A DNA stretch of 64,000 nt from Clostridiales bacterium (GCA_022508375.1 JAFLVJ010000003.1:124001-188000); one strand, 5' to 3'; counted from the stretch's first letter, positions 8,101 to 16,508 are shown. The notes: generated from the letters alone by a model not told the origin. Translations and numbers: made by a program.

Positions 8101-10070
8101 TAGGTGCCGTCATCGGCGTTGTAAAACATATACTTAGTTTCATTGAAGAAAGACGACTGTAACCAGTTCCACGAATTAGTGCCATCTATTTGTTCAATCA
8201 AATTGTGTAAAGCGTTTCCATGTGAGAATAAGTCGCCTGGTACATTTTTTGTTTGATCGGCATAAGTATCTTTATCGTGAAATTCGTAGTCTTTCAATAA
8301 CAAATCTTCGGAATTGTAAGTGGCAGTACGATTGGGACTGTTGGAATCTACGCTTGAAGCGTTGTTTGCCAACCACTCCGCAGCAGCAGTAGCACGCCCA
8401 TTGCCTCCGTTTCTCACACCATCTGATAACTGCAAAATATATCGCACATCAAAAGTCGGGGCATCAAGCTTAGTCAATACAGCTACAATTGTACGGTCTG
8501 CCTTCACAAAGTGATTGTAAAAGGTATCGCTCATGGTCCAAGCAGAGGGTCCGTTTTCGTTGGTAAGCAATCTAAAACGGCCGGGACCTAACGTGTCGTA
8601 TATGGGATACGTACCAAGCGAATAGCCGTCGTTGTGAATCATGAAGTCGTTGATACGCTCCGTCATTCTCACAAGCATACTGTCGTGCGCTTCCTTATTC
8701 GGGTCGTCAATTGCCCAGGTAAGCACGATATTGCGTTCGCTATCATCGCCCTCTTGATGGATACAATACTTTAAAAAATCTTCGTAACTGGTGACTGTTA
8801 CCGAACTGCTGTACTCGTTAACACCATTTTCTCTCCGCACAAACAGACGCCCATTTTCATCGATGAAGTGCATCTTGCATAAGTACGTATAGTACGACCG
8901 AAGCCATTCGTTCTTCATATCGTTGTAAAAACCGGTGTGGTTAATGCTTACAGGGAAGGTATTATCGGTTTTAGTTCTTATCTCGAACTCATCATCAGTA
9001 CCGTCACCGTTGGGAGTTGTGGTAAACCACAACTTCTTGTCCATATCGATACAGATAAGTATCTTGATTGTGTATCCATACGGCACGATTACGTCAAACG
9101 AATACGCGCCATCAGTTGTACGGAACGGGTGATAGGAACCGAATACACTTTCCTCGTCTATGCCATCGGGCACAGGAGAACCATCTGCCATTTCTACTTT
9201 GTAACTGACCATGTGCTCTATAGGAACGTATTGGATGATAAACTTTTGCGGATCGGGCATGGTCGTAGTACTGACCTGCGTACTTTGTTCTTCTGCCGAA
9301 AGGAAATAGCAAACGTAGCTGTCAGATTCGGGCATTTTTATCAAACCCAGTATGTTGATATCTGCTCCATCTACCGTAACTTGCTTGACGTAGTAATCTT
9401 TGTATTGAACAAACAGGCTTTGATCAACCTTGCTTGCAATGGCAGGGTCCGCGTTTTCATTTTCCAACACCACAAGAGCGCGCAAGGAGTTAGGTTCGAC
9501 GCATACACCGTTCCACTTTAACGGAGGACGACTGTATCCTCTGTTATAAGGGTCAAGTCCTTGAGGATAGTAATACATATTCTTCCCGTTATCATCTACT
9601 CCGTATTGCTCGTAGTCGTTATTGTTGCTGTACGCTTCCAGTTTATTGCTCGCGTCGATATTATCCCCTAATTCGGTAAACGACTTCGGGAGACCTGCAA
9701 ACATAAACTTTGTACGTGGAATTGTTAAAGGTTCATCATTCGTTTCGTCAGTTTCTGCGGTTGTGTACTTCTTGTTGTCAAGAGGAAGCTTTCCCTCATC
9801 GAACAATTCCATCAACGCATAAAATTCGTCTAGCGTCATGTCTGCCGAGTATGGGTCCCAACCTTCATACTTAGCCTGTCGCATAAGACGCGACTTTATC
9901 TGTTCGCGCGTCTCTACGCGTTCTATCTTCAATGCATTCGGAAACACCTCCGCAATGACAATGACTACCGTGCTGCATACCAATAATACGATAAGCAAGT
10001 ACAGCAAAATTGTCCTAATGCGGAGCCATCCGGTTTTGTTAAGAGAGCTTGTATTCATACCACTCCTCAT
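5118..10070 (-). CDS. Giant membrane-anchored surface protein (1650 aa), first gene of locus A
   Basis: Residues 18-41 form a single strong membrane segment or uncleaved signal. About 1600 residues of beta-rich sequence follow, with many Tyr, Asp, Asn and Gly, few Cys and no LPXTG motif. Residues from about 1290 onward hold two or more prealbumin-like (SpaA/Cna-B-type) modules: one begins near AVTFYNQTTAISIENHLGG, and the last has FLFKITNENG and YVCVPLGKYTIEEISDW. The protein ends in a short Gly/Asn/Ser tail and three Ala. The ATG at 10070 has a GAGGTGA site. It is transcribed from the promoter at 10171-10198 through a structured leader. It is probably an adhesin or scaffold for the small exported proteins behind it. 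I do not recognise the central 1000 residues. Confidence 0.85.
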   Translation of the reverse strand: MRSGMNTSSLNKTGWLRIRTILLYLLIVLLVCSTVVIVIAEVFPNALKIERVETREQIKSRLMRQAKYEGWDPYSADMTLDEFYALMELFDEGKLPLDNKKYTTAETDETNDEPLTIPRTKFMFAGLPKSFTELGDNIDASNKLEAYSNNNDYEQYGVDDNGKNMYYYPQGLDPYNRGYSRPPLKWNGVCVEPNSLRALVVLENENADPAIASKVDQSLFVQYKDYYVKQVTVDGADINILGLIKMPESDSYVCYFLSAEEQSTQVSTTTMPDPQKFIIQYVPIEHMVSYKVEMADGSPVPDGIDEESVFGSYHPFRTTDGAYSFDVIVPYGYTIKILICIDMDKKLWFTTTPNGDGTDDEFEIRTKTDNTFPVSINHTGFYNDMKNEWLRSYYTYLCKMHFIDENGRLFVRRENGVNEYSSSVTVTSYEDFLKYCIHQEGDDSERNIVLTWAIDDPNKEAHDSMLVRMTERINDFMIHNDGYSLGTYPIYDTLGPGRFRLLTNENGPSAWTMSDTFYNHFVKADRTIVAVLTKLDAPTFDVRYILQLSDGVRNGGNGRATAAAEWLANNASSVDSNSPNRTATYNSEDLLLKDYEFHDKDTYADQTKNVPGDLFSHGNALHNLIEQIDGTNSWNWLQSSFFNETKYMFYNADDGTYSYTWMFQTNNGDYLMDVLEINGIGMQLPYSPLYKYNTNYNGPKADETHPWYVENKLADGATVRIELVMLFGSTQRIYRVKITGARSNVVVTGMNLMMFSGGSQEVSVYNLVGVYSDQNGESQTAEAIEYFGPADSTSNVKTWVRKAKSNVIVNLVDFTNGDAEHNGANFRFKVADGYGHPYYTFSSPRFGVIKGPDGLDQSSAQFDEKGNVISYNDIELLSEANGTLDSQHIYEGDDGYYYIRVSGQGAFENGRYDYGRYPIGLLTIVARTVRYVVRYVPDQSVEVPNPDNMPQFVHEGNCVFKGAEIGAQYDDNGGAYYDLLVNKMISIPSNENGVIRPADPSKDLNERYLFVDWMLVDEHYNPVKDKHGEEVHFLSGAIDLTTISHYAVHRVQFSTDDMDIYVIRFVPTWKRIDDPFVYSIVINWVDALGNVTQENFSNWDDIITETPETGDVYVYLNKVAAPFLNWFAMHPTYTFWDSVNNALDNGQIEKALRTYLEQVHHTDKYEDILQHLLRTDYTGNGQPDFVRLGGDVFSVHDDGGIISIWMYEGLGGVVFNTDVKEEAFVHDEEFYFTVKNHNSLNGTYRAFSEYVFNADGSRKDLTDADAWLITFKNGVIASIVKDGVDYGTYFKLRDGDEIALYVPDGDYEIIEMGSKSGGSYKVDVRHHDTVGNNPENSSWTLPTGDVWLKGSSTVIKDDSNISQVFAKVSLATGEKEIVEAVTFYNQTTAISIENHLGGMTPQQEADYKSQAFTFKVSLSLPSDQSPFKYEDNTSKYYFNMNLYRSVDGKTIVTSVKFDVTKVSDDSKGDNVWVGQLALKPEESAVIVMTCAVKYWVDEIETHSLVPLWTAQNGQVQIGYKAYVKCTNYLKENIPTVTQGYLLIAETGGKSNESFLFKITNENGVSMTVSVKGGGKTYVCVPLGKYTIEEISDWSWRYENGISGNEAIVAVEITALNATKDAAAKVTYSHASNNKGWLGGENSNSSFFAAA

Positions 10071-10093
10071 GGTTTGTTCACCTCGCGTATTGT

Positions 10094-10151
10094 GAAAGAC
10101 AAATTCACATGTTGATTATTTGTCTTTCATGCCCATATATATATGGGCATG
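10094..10151 (-). promoter_or_regulatory. Structured 5' leader of locus A: two stem-loops
   Basis: Between the promoter and the start codon, the leader contains a perfect 24-bp palindrome at 10128-10151 (core CCCATATATATATGGG). An 11-bp stem follows, made of 10094-10104 and 10118-10128 (GAAAGACAAAT and its complement). Neither hairpin has a T-run, so they are not plain terminators. They could be a repressor site, an mRNA-stability element or an attenuation-like control. Confidence 0.6.
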
Positions 10152-10170
10152 TGTACACTTATACATAATA

Positions 10171-10198
10171 ATTATAGCATAAACTACTATATTGTCAA
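10171..10198 (-). promoter_or_regulatory. Sigma-A promoter of locus A
   Basis: On the minus strand, TTGACA (10193-10198) and TATAAT (10171-10176) are separated by 16 bp. Both boxes are perfect. Transcription would start near 10164, giving a leader of about 90 nt before the ATG at 10070. Confidence 0.8.
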
Positions 10199-10312
10199 GT
10201 AAGTTTAACTTCGACTTTGTGAAACAGCCATTATATTGGTGATTATGTCTTAGTATCTTCATTGCTCGCCAATTTTATTTAACGGAGTGAAAAAAGCAAC
10301 AATACACAATAA

Positions 10313-10345
10313 AAAAGGCAACTTGCAAACAGCAAGTCGCCTTTT
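10313..10345 (-). terminator. Terminator after the aldo/keto reductase gene
   Basis: The arms AAAAGGCAACTTGC and GCAAGTCGCCTTTT pair with one mismatch. On the minus strand the hairpin is followed by T6. It isolates the reductase gene from the locus A promoter. Confidence 0.75.
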
Positions 10346-10432
10346 ACAAATCAACAAAATACTTTGTAAGTTAAGCATAAATTGAGAGCAATAAATGTTT
10401 ACAAGAGAAACCCTCGAACGCATTTATAAGTC

Positions 10433-11278
10433 CTATTCGGTTTCGTATGACAGCTTCATCGCCGCAAACGATTTCAGCATTTCATCTGTGCGGTTGTAAT
10501 ATCTCTTGTTTTTGTTGAGTTTGGCAATTTGCGCCATATCCTCGCTCGTCAACGAAAAGTCAAGTATTTCGAAGTTGTCTTTTACGTGATTGACTTTGCT
10601 CGTTCCGGGGATTACACAAAAGCCCATTTCCAAGTGCCAACGAAGGATTATCTGAGCAGGGGTTTTGCCATATTTTTTACCGAGCTCGGCAAATATAGGT
10701 TCACTCAACAGGCTTGGATCTCCGTGTCCAAGCGGATACCAACTCATAAGTTTGATACCGTGTTTGTTTAGTTCGGGCATCAGTTCGTCTTGCGTAAAAT
10801 ACGGATGCGCTTCCGCTTGCATCACCTGGGGCGCAATTTCACAGTTTGCCAAAATATCGTCGAGGTATTTACCTTCACAGTTGGATATACCGATTGACTT
10901 AACCTTGCCTGCTTTCACTGCCCTTTCAATCATTTTGTAACCGTCCATATAGTGTTCGGTAGGTTGATGTATAAACAGCAGGTCAATGTAATCCAAGCCG
11001 AGTCTTTCCAGTGTCTGCTCCACGGCATGAGGATTGAGATATTCCGTCGCCCATATTTTTGTGCTAACGAAAATGTCTTCCCTTTTTACTCCCGATGCTT
11101 TGATTGCTCTGCCAACTGCGCGTTCGTTAACATAGGCGTTAGCAGTATCCACTAGTCTATAGCCCATTTTCAACGCTTCACATACGCAAATTTCGGCATC
11201 CTTAGGAGAAATCATAAATGTGCCTATACCGATAGCAGGCATTTGTTCGCCGTTGTTTAATGTCATTACTTTATCCAT
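10433..11278 (-). CDS. Aldo/keto reductase
   Basis: This 281-aa cytoplasmic NAD(P)H-dependent carbonyl reductase has the usual AKR length. The catalytic tetrad is visible as D44, Y49 (VDTANAY), K74 (VSTKIW) and H104 (LFIHQP). GIGTFMI near residue 17 and the cofactor-binding PGTSKVNHVKDN near the C-terminus also fit. It resembles the bacterial AKR5-type diketogulonate or methylglyoxal reductases, but the substrate cannot be read from sequence. It stands alone, with its own terminator downstream and a 213-bp gap upstream to the flavodoxin gene. Confidence 0.93.
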   Translation of the reverse strand: MDKVMTLNNGEQMPAIGIGTFMISPKDAEICVCEALKMGYRLVDTANAYVNERAVGRAIKASGVKREDIFVSTKIWATEYLNPHAVEQTLERLGLDYIDLLFIHQPTEHYMDGYKMIERAVKAGKVKSIGISNCEGKYLDDILANCEIAPQVMQAEAHPYFTQDELMPELNKHGIKLMSWYPLGHGDPSLLSEPIFAELGKKYGKTPAQIILRWHLEMGFCVIPGTSKVNHVKDNFEILDFSLTSEDMAQIAKLNKNKRYYNRTDEMLKSFAAMKLSYETE

Positions 11279-11491
11279 TTTCTATCCCTCCATATAAACT
11301 TGCTTTGCCAAATTCGGACGCAAACTCACCCAAACTATCTCTGTCTGCTTGTTATGTTTTCGTAAACTTGTCTCCTATAATTTCGAATTTAATTACCGCC
11401 TTAGTTATCAACATAATAACATGTTACGTAAGAAAACACAAAGCTACCAATTCGTAGATTTTATACTCACTTAATTATCATTTGGGAATTT

Positions 11492-12001
11492 TTATAAAGA
11501 AGCACCAAGTTGATATGCTGCATCTGATTTACCTTTTCCTAGCACTTCACCTCGATTTTTCCAACCGAGATTGCGTTCATAAGTACGATACCAAGTTATA
11601 GCTTGCGAATAATCCCCACCGTCAGCCGTCATTATAAGCACACTTTCTTTTGCAAATTTACCATAACCAAGACACTCCAATTCTGCATATAGCCTATCTG
11701 CCGTTGTTTTTAAGGTTCCTGTAATCGTCCAAAAGTACAGCGGAGAAGCAAAAACTACCACATCGCAATCCGAAAAAGCAGAATATATTGGTTCCATATC
11801 ATCTTTTTGTACGCAAGGACTTTTGCTATCGGGACCCGCTTTTAAACAGCCTTTGCAACTATGAATATTCATACCGTCCAAATAGAACTCCTGCACATTG
11901 TGCCCCACACTGTGAGCGCCGTCAGAAAATGACTGTACCAGTTTTTGTGTGTTGCCGTTTTTTCTTGCTGCTCCATTCAAAATTATAATTTTTTTAGACA
12001 T
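11492..12001 (-). CDS. Flavodoxin-family NAD(P)H-dependent FMN reductase
   Basis: This 169-aa protein opens with a beta strand and NGAARKNGNTQKLV, the FMN phosphate loop of NADPH-dependent FMN reductases. SCKGCLKAG with a later Cys at SPCVQKDDM is the Cys motif common in the iron-sulfur-flavoprotein-like branch, though only three of the usual four cysteines are present. VFASPLYFWTITGTLK near residue 84 is the second flavin contact. The start overlaps the end of the MATE gene by 8 bp, so it is co-transcribed with it. A role in quinone or nitro-compound reduction is likely; the substrate is unknown. Confidence 0.87.
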   Translation of the reverse strand: MSKKIIILNGAARKNGNTQKLVQSFSDGAHSVGHNVQEFYLDGMNIHSCKGCLKAGPDSKSPCVQKDDMEPIYSAFSDCDVVVFASPLYFWTITGTLKTTADRLYAELECLGYGKFAKESVLIMTADGGDYSQAITWYRTYERNLGWKNRGEVLGKGKSDAAYQLGASL

Positions 12002-13409
12002 TGTTTGCGTCTCCTTGCTCCACTCCTGTTTCTTTTGTCAGTTTGTTTAGCCATTTTTTCTTCCAACCGCCGTGGAAGTACATACTCCAAGTCAGTATTA
12101 AACCTGCGCCCCAACCGAATGCAGTATTCCACCAAATTATGCGATAACCCATAAACGGCAAATAACAAAGCGTATAGGTAGTTACAACTCTGACAAACAA
12201 CGCAGTTGTCGCCACAATCGTCGCCTTAAAACCGTTATCTGCGCCTTGGAACAACCCAAGTATGGGAAAATATGCAGCAAGTAACGGTAAAAGTATTGCT
12301 GTTGTTCGCAGATGTGTAATGCAGTACGCCGTTGCTTCTTCCGTCAAATTAAATAGCGTTGTTATTTGCGCCGCAAGGACAAGCACTACTGTTGACAAAA
12401 TGAGTGTAACTACTTCCGACATGAAAAACGTCTGTTTTGCACCCTTAGTTACGCGCCCTATATTATCTGCACCAAGATTTTGTCCTGTGTACGTTGCTTG
12501 TGTTATCTGCAACGATGAAGCGGGTAGCTGTATGTATGATTCCACACGCATTGCAACGGTAAATGACGCAGTCATGAATTTTTCATAGCCGTTGACTGCT
12601 CGTTGCAAAAATACAAACCCGATTGCAACGATAAATTGTTGCAACGCCATTGGAAAACCCATTTTGAGAGTGTTCCATGCAAGCTTCCACTCAAAGGTGA
12701 GTTCCTTAACCTTCCAACGGAATATGGGGTATTTTTTTACCATGTAAATTACTGCTGCAACACAGCAACCTGCTTGGGAAATATCCGTTGCCAGTGCCGC
12801 TCCCAATACGCCGAGATGTAATACCGCAACGAAAACAATATCCAGTACCACGTTGATTATCGCCGCAATCAACAGAAAGTACATCGTCGCACGACTGTCG
12901 CCTACGCCACGTAAAACAGCTGCTACAACGTTGTATCCAAACTGAAAAACTAACCCCAATGCATACACCCTAAAATATACAACAGACATTTCCAACAAGT
13001 CGGTTGGGGTGTTGAGAACATATTTGAGCATCAGTCTGTTAATTGCCAGTGCTATACCCGTGCATATAACACCCATGCTCACCATCAGAAAAATAGCCGT
13101 ACATGCGTTTCTGCGAAGTTCACTGTCTTTTTTCGCACCAAACAGTTGGGCAATGATTACACCTGCGCCGGCGGAAAAACCGTTTGCAAAGGCAAGAAAC
13201 GCCATTGTAAGCACTGCCGTTGCGCCCACTGCTGACATAGCGTCTTCGCTTTCGAAGTTGCCCACAATGATTGTATCGGCCGTGTTGTAGAGCTGTTGCA
13301 ACAGCAACCCCAAGAATACAGGCAAAGCAAAACGCAATATGCCTTTCCATGGCGCTCCATTTAGCAATAAATCATTGCCATCTATTTTTTTCTTAACTGT
13401 ATTTACCAT
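11994..13409 (-). CDS. MATE-family efflux transporter
   Basis: This 471-aa protein has 12 hydrophobic segments and the MATE start pattern (WKGILRFALPVFLGLLLQQL, then YNTADTIIVGNF). It belongs to the DinF/NorM-like bacterial group that exports cations or drugs using Na+ or H+. It lies 38 bp after the PNPOx-family gene and overlaps the flavodoxin gene by 8 bp, so NUDIX, PNPOx, MATE and flavodoxin probably form one detoxification-type operon. The substrate is unknown. A second, more distant MATE gene lies at 61985-63586. Confidence 0.93.
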   Translation of the reverse strand: MVNTVKKKIDGNDLLLNGAPWKGILRFALPVFLGLLLQQLYNTADTIIVGNFESEDAMSAVGATAVLTMAFLAFANGFSAGAGVIIAQLFGAKKDSELRRNACTAIFLMVSMGVICTGIALAINRLMLKYVLNTPTDLLEMSVVYFRVYALGLVFQFGYNVVAAVLRGVGDSRATMYFLLIAAIINVVLDIVFVAVLHLGVLGAALATDISQAGCCVAAVIYMVKKYPIFRWKVKELTFEWKLAWNTLKMGFPMALQQFIVAIGFVFLQRAVNGYEKFMTASFTVAMRVESYIQLPASSLQITQATYTGQNLGADNIGRVTKGAKQTFFMSEVVTLILSTVVLVLAAQITTLFNLTEEATAYCITHLRTTAILLPLLAAYFPILGLFQGADNGFKATIVATTALFVRVVTTYTLCYLPFMGYRIIWWNTAFGWGAGLILTWSMYFHGGWKKKWLNKLTKETGVEQGDANNV

Positions 13410-13447
13410 ACAACTTTTATCACAGAAAACATCAATTAAAATGAAAT

Positions 13448-13861
13448 TTACAGGTCTATTGTTTCAGTCTTAAAGTCGCAATAATACTCGGCTGTCTTGC
13501 CCTTAAACTTCAATACACAGTAATCGGGGTCGGTTACACCTTTTTTATAAAAAAGCTTATCGCCGAAACGCCAAATCTCGTCTTTTGTTGCTTGGTCGGT
13601 GCAAACTTCCATCTCACCTACTATTGATACACCCTGATATTTGAACTTCCCGCGCTTATAAAAATATATACACGCCTTGTTGTTCGCCAAATATTGTTTG
13701 ATTTTATTGGACGAAGTGTTAGTAGTAAAGTAAATTACATTTCCGTCTATCTTGCGAGGAGCGAGCATTGCCCTAACAACAGGATAACCTTGCTCATTGA
13801 CAGATGCAATAAATGCTGTTTTCTGCTCGGATATGAATTGAAAAATTTGTGTTTTATCCAT
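13448..13861 (-). CDS. Pyridoxamine 5'-phosphate oxidase-family flavin protein
   Basis: This 137-aa protein begins at the ATG at 13861, which has GGAGAG upstream; a longer frame would overlap the NUDIX gene. It has the split-barrel FMN-binding fold pattern: TAFIASVNEQGYPVVRAM near residue 15, then VIYFTTNTSSNKIKQY and VSIVGEMEV. Such proteins bind FMN, F420 or heme and act on small molecules, and few have known substrates. It is cytoplasmic. Its position between NUDIX and MATE genes suggests a role in stress or xenobiotic handling. Confidence 0.88.
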   Translation of the reverse strand: MDKTQIFQFISEQKTAFIASVNEQGYPVVRAMLAPRKIDGNVIYFTTNTSSNKIKQYLANNKACIYFYKRGKFKYQGVSIVGEMEVCTDQATKDEIWRFGDKLFYKKGVTDPDYCVLKFKGKTAEYYCDFKTETIDL

Positions 13862-13889
13862 AGTGATTTTCTCTCCGTTTAATTGAAAT

Positions 13890-14333
13890 TTAGAAATATC
13901 CTCTTTTCTTCGCTTCCTCAATAAGTTTAGGTTGGATTAACGGATATGTCCAATTATCCACTAATTCAGGTGTAATTATTATTTTCTCTATCTCGCTATG
14001 TAACTCTTTTTCGAAAGAAAGGATGTTTGCAAAAAACAGCATCCCAAAACTTTCTTCTCCATAACTTTCATCATCGCTCAGTTTTCTTTTGACAGAATAT
14101 ACGCATATAGGCAATATATTAAAATCAACAGCTCCTGTTTCTTCTTTTAATTCTCTTTCAGCAGCTTCAAGAATGCTTTCACCTATTTCTCTATGTCCAC
14201 CCGGAACCTCGTATGTGTTTCTCGCTTTATGCTTACAAAATACCCATTTCCCATCTGTTTTAGATATAATAACCGCAAACTTCAAAAGTTCATCTTTCAC
14301 TTGCTCATAAAAATTGACTTGCAGTAGTTCCAT
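13890..14333 (-). CDS. NUDIX hydrolase
   Basis: This 147-aa protein has a complete Nudix box at about residues 45-67. It starts GGHREIGES, continues with AAERELKEETG, and has all the metal-binding Glu residues. Such enzymes hydrolyse nucleoside diphosphates linked to another group. The sequence resembles the MutT/8-oxo-dGTPase-like branch, but the substrate is not certain. It is the first gene of the probable NUDIX-PNPOx-MATE-flavodoxin operon, with 28 bp to the next gene. Confidence 0.92.
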   Translation of the reverse strand: MELLQVNFYEQVKDELLKFAVIISKTDGKWVFCKHKARNTYEVPGGHREIGESILEAAERELKEETGAVDFNILPICVYSVKRKLSDDESYGEESFGMLFFANILSFEKELHSEIEKIIITPELVDNWTYPLIQPKLIEEAKKRGYF

Positions 14334-14429
14334 AAATATACTCCGCTAAATTACTGTTTATCGTATTGTAAGTATATCATAATTGATGTTCTCAAATCAA
14401 TTGAATTAAAGTGTTCAAACGTATAACAA

Positions 14430-14458
14430 AAAGCAACTTGCGTTTTGCAAGTTGCCTT
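14430..14458 (-). terminator. Terminator upstream of the NUDIX operon
   Basis: The arms GCAACTTGC and GCAAGTTGC are flanked by A and T runs on both sides. On the minus strand it is followed by TTTTTGTT. It stops transcription coming from the lipoprotein gene and the ppdK relic. Confidence 0.75.
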
Positions 14459-14480
14459 TTGTATTAAAGTTTCTTATAAA

Positions 14481-14540
14481 TTACTTCCTGGGATTCTTGA
14501 TGTTAGCCTGTACGACTGTGTTACTCCGAGAGGCGACAGT
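14481..14540 (-). pseudogene. Relic of a ppdK 3' end
   Basis: Read on the minus strand, the last codons before TAA encode QANIKNPRK, the exact C-terminus of the complete PPDK at 16797-19442. The terminal 30 bp match with two differences, and both are synonymous. Upstream of them the frame continues without clear similarity (RTVASRSNTVV). It seems to be what is left of a duplicated or displaced ppdK. The rest of 14334-14704 holds the terminator above and AT-rich sequence with no convincing gene. Confidence 0.5.
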
Positions 14541-14704
14541 GCGCAATTTTTAATATTAATTATTCTTAGCCACATACCCATTTCCATGCTTTTGTGGACG
14601 TAAAGAGGGCATATTTTTTCCTGTTAGATTTCATTTTTGGTGCTATTTCAACTCTCCATATCATCCCTTTATATATGAGATTATATTTTTTATCAAATCT
14701 TGAA

Positions 14705-16456
14705 TCATAAATTGATCTTTTTAAAAAATGCGTATATGTGTAAATCACTCGTAATGTTTGTGTCTTGCCGTGTCGCTGTTTTTACCCCGTCAGACCATCC
14801 GACAAATTCATAACCATCCATTGGTATGGCAATAACCGTTAGTGCATCGTCACCGTGTAATACATATTGTGTATCTCCACTATGTCCAATTACATATATA
14901 TAATAACCGCTTACTTTTTGTACTTTACCACCCTCCGTTGTCTCATAGTAAACTTCTGAAACTTTTCCTTCCCAATATTCATACGGAACGCCTACTTTTT
15001 CGCCACCAACAACAGCTTTATTCAAAAAGTATAACTTTTCAGCTATCAAAGGATCTGACACAGAATCCCAAAGATATTCGGCATCCACTTTGTGATACTC
15101 AAATATATTATTTACACACAACTCAATCGTATGTGCAAACTCGTGAAGGTAAGTTTCTATCATGTCATCCCAATAATAGTGAAGCGGATCTAATAAGTTC
15201 TCTATTGGTTCATTATAATAAATTAATTGGGTTAAGCGACAATCGAAATTGATACTGCCGTACTTACTATCTGCCTCGCCTGCACTATTATGCAAATCGC
15301 CAAAATAATCATCCATACTATAAGAAACTAACACACTATCGTATTCTTGCAATAATCCCTGCACTTCGGGTATATCATACGCATAGACTTTATGATCAAC
15401 TGTGGAATTTATAGGGTGTTTTTCTTGGATGTTTTCTTTTGTCAACGGAACAGTAGTAAAATATTCGTCAACTTGGAAATCGGCAACAGCCAAGTCATTC
15501 AACTCGAAAGAAATCTTTTCCGTGATCATTTGACATATTTGCCGCTCAATGTCTGTCATTTTATAATTTACTTGAATTTTTCTATTCCCGTCTTTTGTAG
15601 TGAGTTCTGCATTAAGCTCTGTAACATAAACTATCAATATTTTATACTTATGCGTGTTTTCAGCAACCCACTTCGCATACAGTTGTGTGCCTTTGCTTAA
15701 AAACAATTCATTGCCGATAACAATGTTTCCATTTTCGTCGGATACCTGTTGTGTTAAGTACCTATCTGCATACCACCCACCAAATGTAGCATGTTCACGA
15801 CTCGGTACAACGAATTTAATATTATCAAGTTGACCATAAGTCAAAGAAATTGATTGCTCATCACAATTACTGTCAGCGTATTTGTAATTATAAGTATATT
15901 CTTGTGTAATAACTCCGAAATTCGCCGTTATTTCTTTATTTTCAATGAACCGTTCTTTTCGTGTCGGTTCTGTCACACCGTCCGACCAAGCGACAAAATT
16001 GTAGCCCACATCGGGAACAGCCGTTACTTCTAATGTTTCATCTCCGAATTTGCCACTCTGAACGAGTTCACCCTCTATTCTGCCGTTCTCTCCCGCAATA
16101 AATTTCACTTGAAATGTTTTTCTTGCAAACTCCGCACGGAAATAACGATCTTCCCTTACATTATGTATAATGCGCTCATCTTGAATTATTGTTTCATCGC
16201 TATTGATAATACCTGAATCTACCCAGCCGACAAAATAATAGCCGTAATCTGCTATTGCTACAACCTTTTGCGTGCTTCCGCCATCGCTTACTGTTTGATA
16301 AGTGTTTCCTTCGATTCTTCCACCAACACTTGCTCCGAATTCAACAGTATAAGTCTTAGGTGCTGTATTGCGCTCAGTCGTAGAATTGCACGCAGCACTA
16401 AGTACACTTAATAAAAGCATAAAGATAGTTAATACATAAACACCAATTTTTCGCAT
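14705..16456 (-). CDS. Lipoprotein with InlB-type repeats and a HEFAH zinc-protease motif
   Basis: This 583-aa protein has a lipoprotein signal: residues 1-22 end in LSAAC with Cys23 as the lipid site. Residues 34-112 and 113-181 are two divergent InlB B-repeat modules (GGRIEG..., GYYFVGWVDSG; NGRIEGE..., GYNFVAWSDGV). Residues 185-265 resemble a Listeria-Bacteroides repeat (FGGWYAD..., LYAKW). The central part, 270-480, has HEFAH at 438-442, an HExxH-type zinc-binding motif with possible ligands downstream. Residues 490-577 form a third InlB-type module (GYEFVGWSDGV). It is probably an anchored extracellular metallopeptidase. The family is not recognised, so catalysis is inferred from the motif alone. 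Confidence 0.85.
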   Translation of the reverse strand: MRKIGVYVLTIFMLLLSVLSAACNSTTERNTAPKTYTVEFGASVGGRIEGNTYQTVSDGGSTQKVVAIADYGYYFVGWVDSGIINSDETIIQDERIIHNVREDRYFRAEFARKTFQVKFIAGENGRIEGELVQSGKFGDETLEVTAVPDVGYNFVAWSDGVTEPTRKERFIENKEITANFGVITQEYTYNYKYADSNCDEQSISLTYGQLDNIKFVVPSREHATFGGWYADRYLTQQVSDENGNIVIGNELFLSKGTQLYAKWVAENTHKYKILIVYVTELNAELTTKDGNRKIQVNYKMTDIERQICQMITEKISFELNDLAVADFQVDEYFTTVPLTKENIQEKHPINSTVDHKVYAYDIPEVQGLLQEYDSVLVSYSMDDYFGDLHNSAGEADSKYGSINFDCRLTQLIYYNEPIENLLDPLHYYWDDMIETYLHEFAHTIELCVNNIFEYHKVDAEYLWDSVSDPLIAEKLYFLNKAVVGGEKVGVPYEYWEGKVSEVYYETTEGGKVQKVSGYYIYVIGHSGDTQYVLHGDDALTVIAIPMDGYEFVGWSDGVKTATRQDTNITSDLHIYAFFKKINL

Positions 16457-16478
16457 ATTTACTCCTAATCTCTCTTTA

Positions 16479-16508
16479 TTTATACCACAGTTGTATGTGA
16501 ATTGTAAA
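16479..16508 (-). promoter_or_regulatory. Probable promoter of the lipoprotein gene
   Basis: On the minus strand, TTTACA (16503-16508) and TATAAA (16479-16484) are 18 bp apart, just upstream of the AGGAG site and the ATG at 16456. The remaining sequence of 16509-16700 is AT-rich with nothing recognisable. Confidence 0.5.

Noticed and set aside
14566-14748. A 60-codon minus-strand frame behind the lipoprotein gene
   Set aside because: It starts inside the lipoprotein gene in another frame, has no ribosome site, and resembles no protein; at most a decayed fragment.
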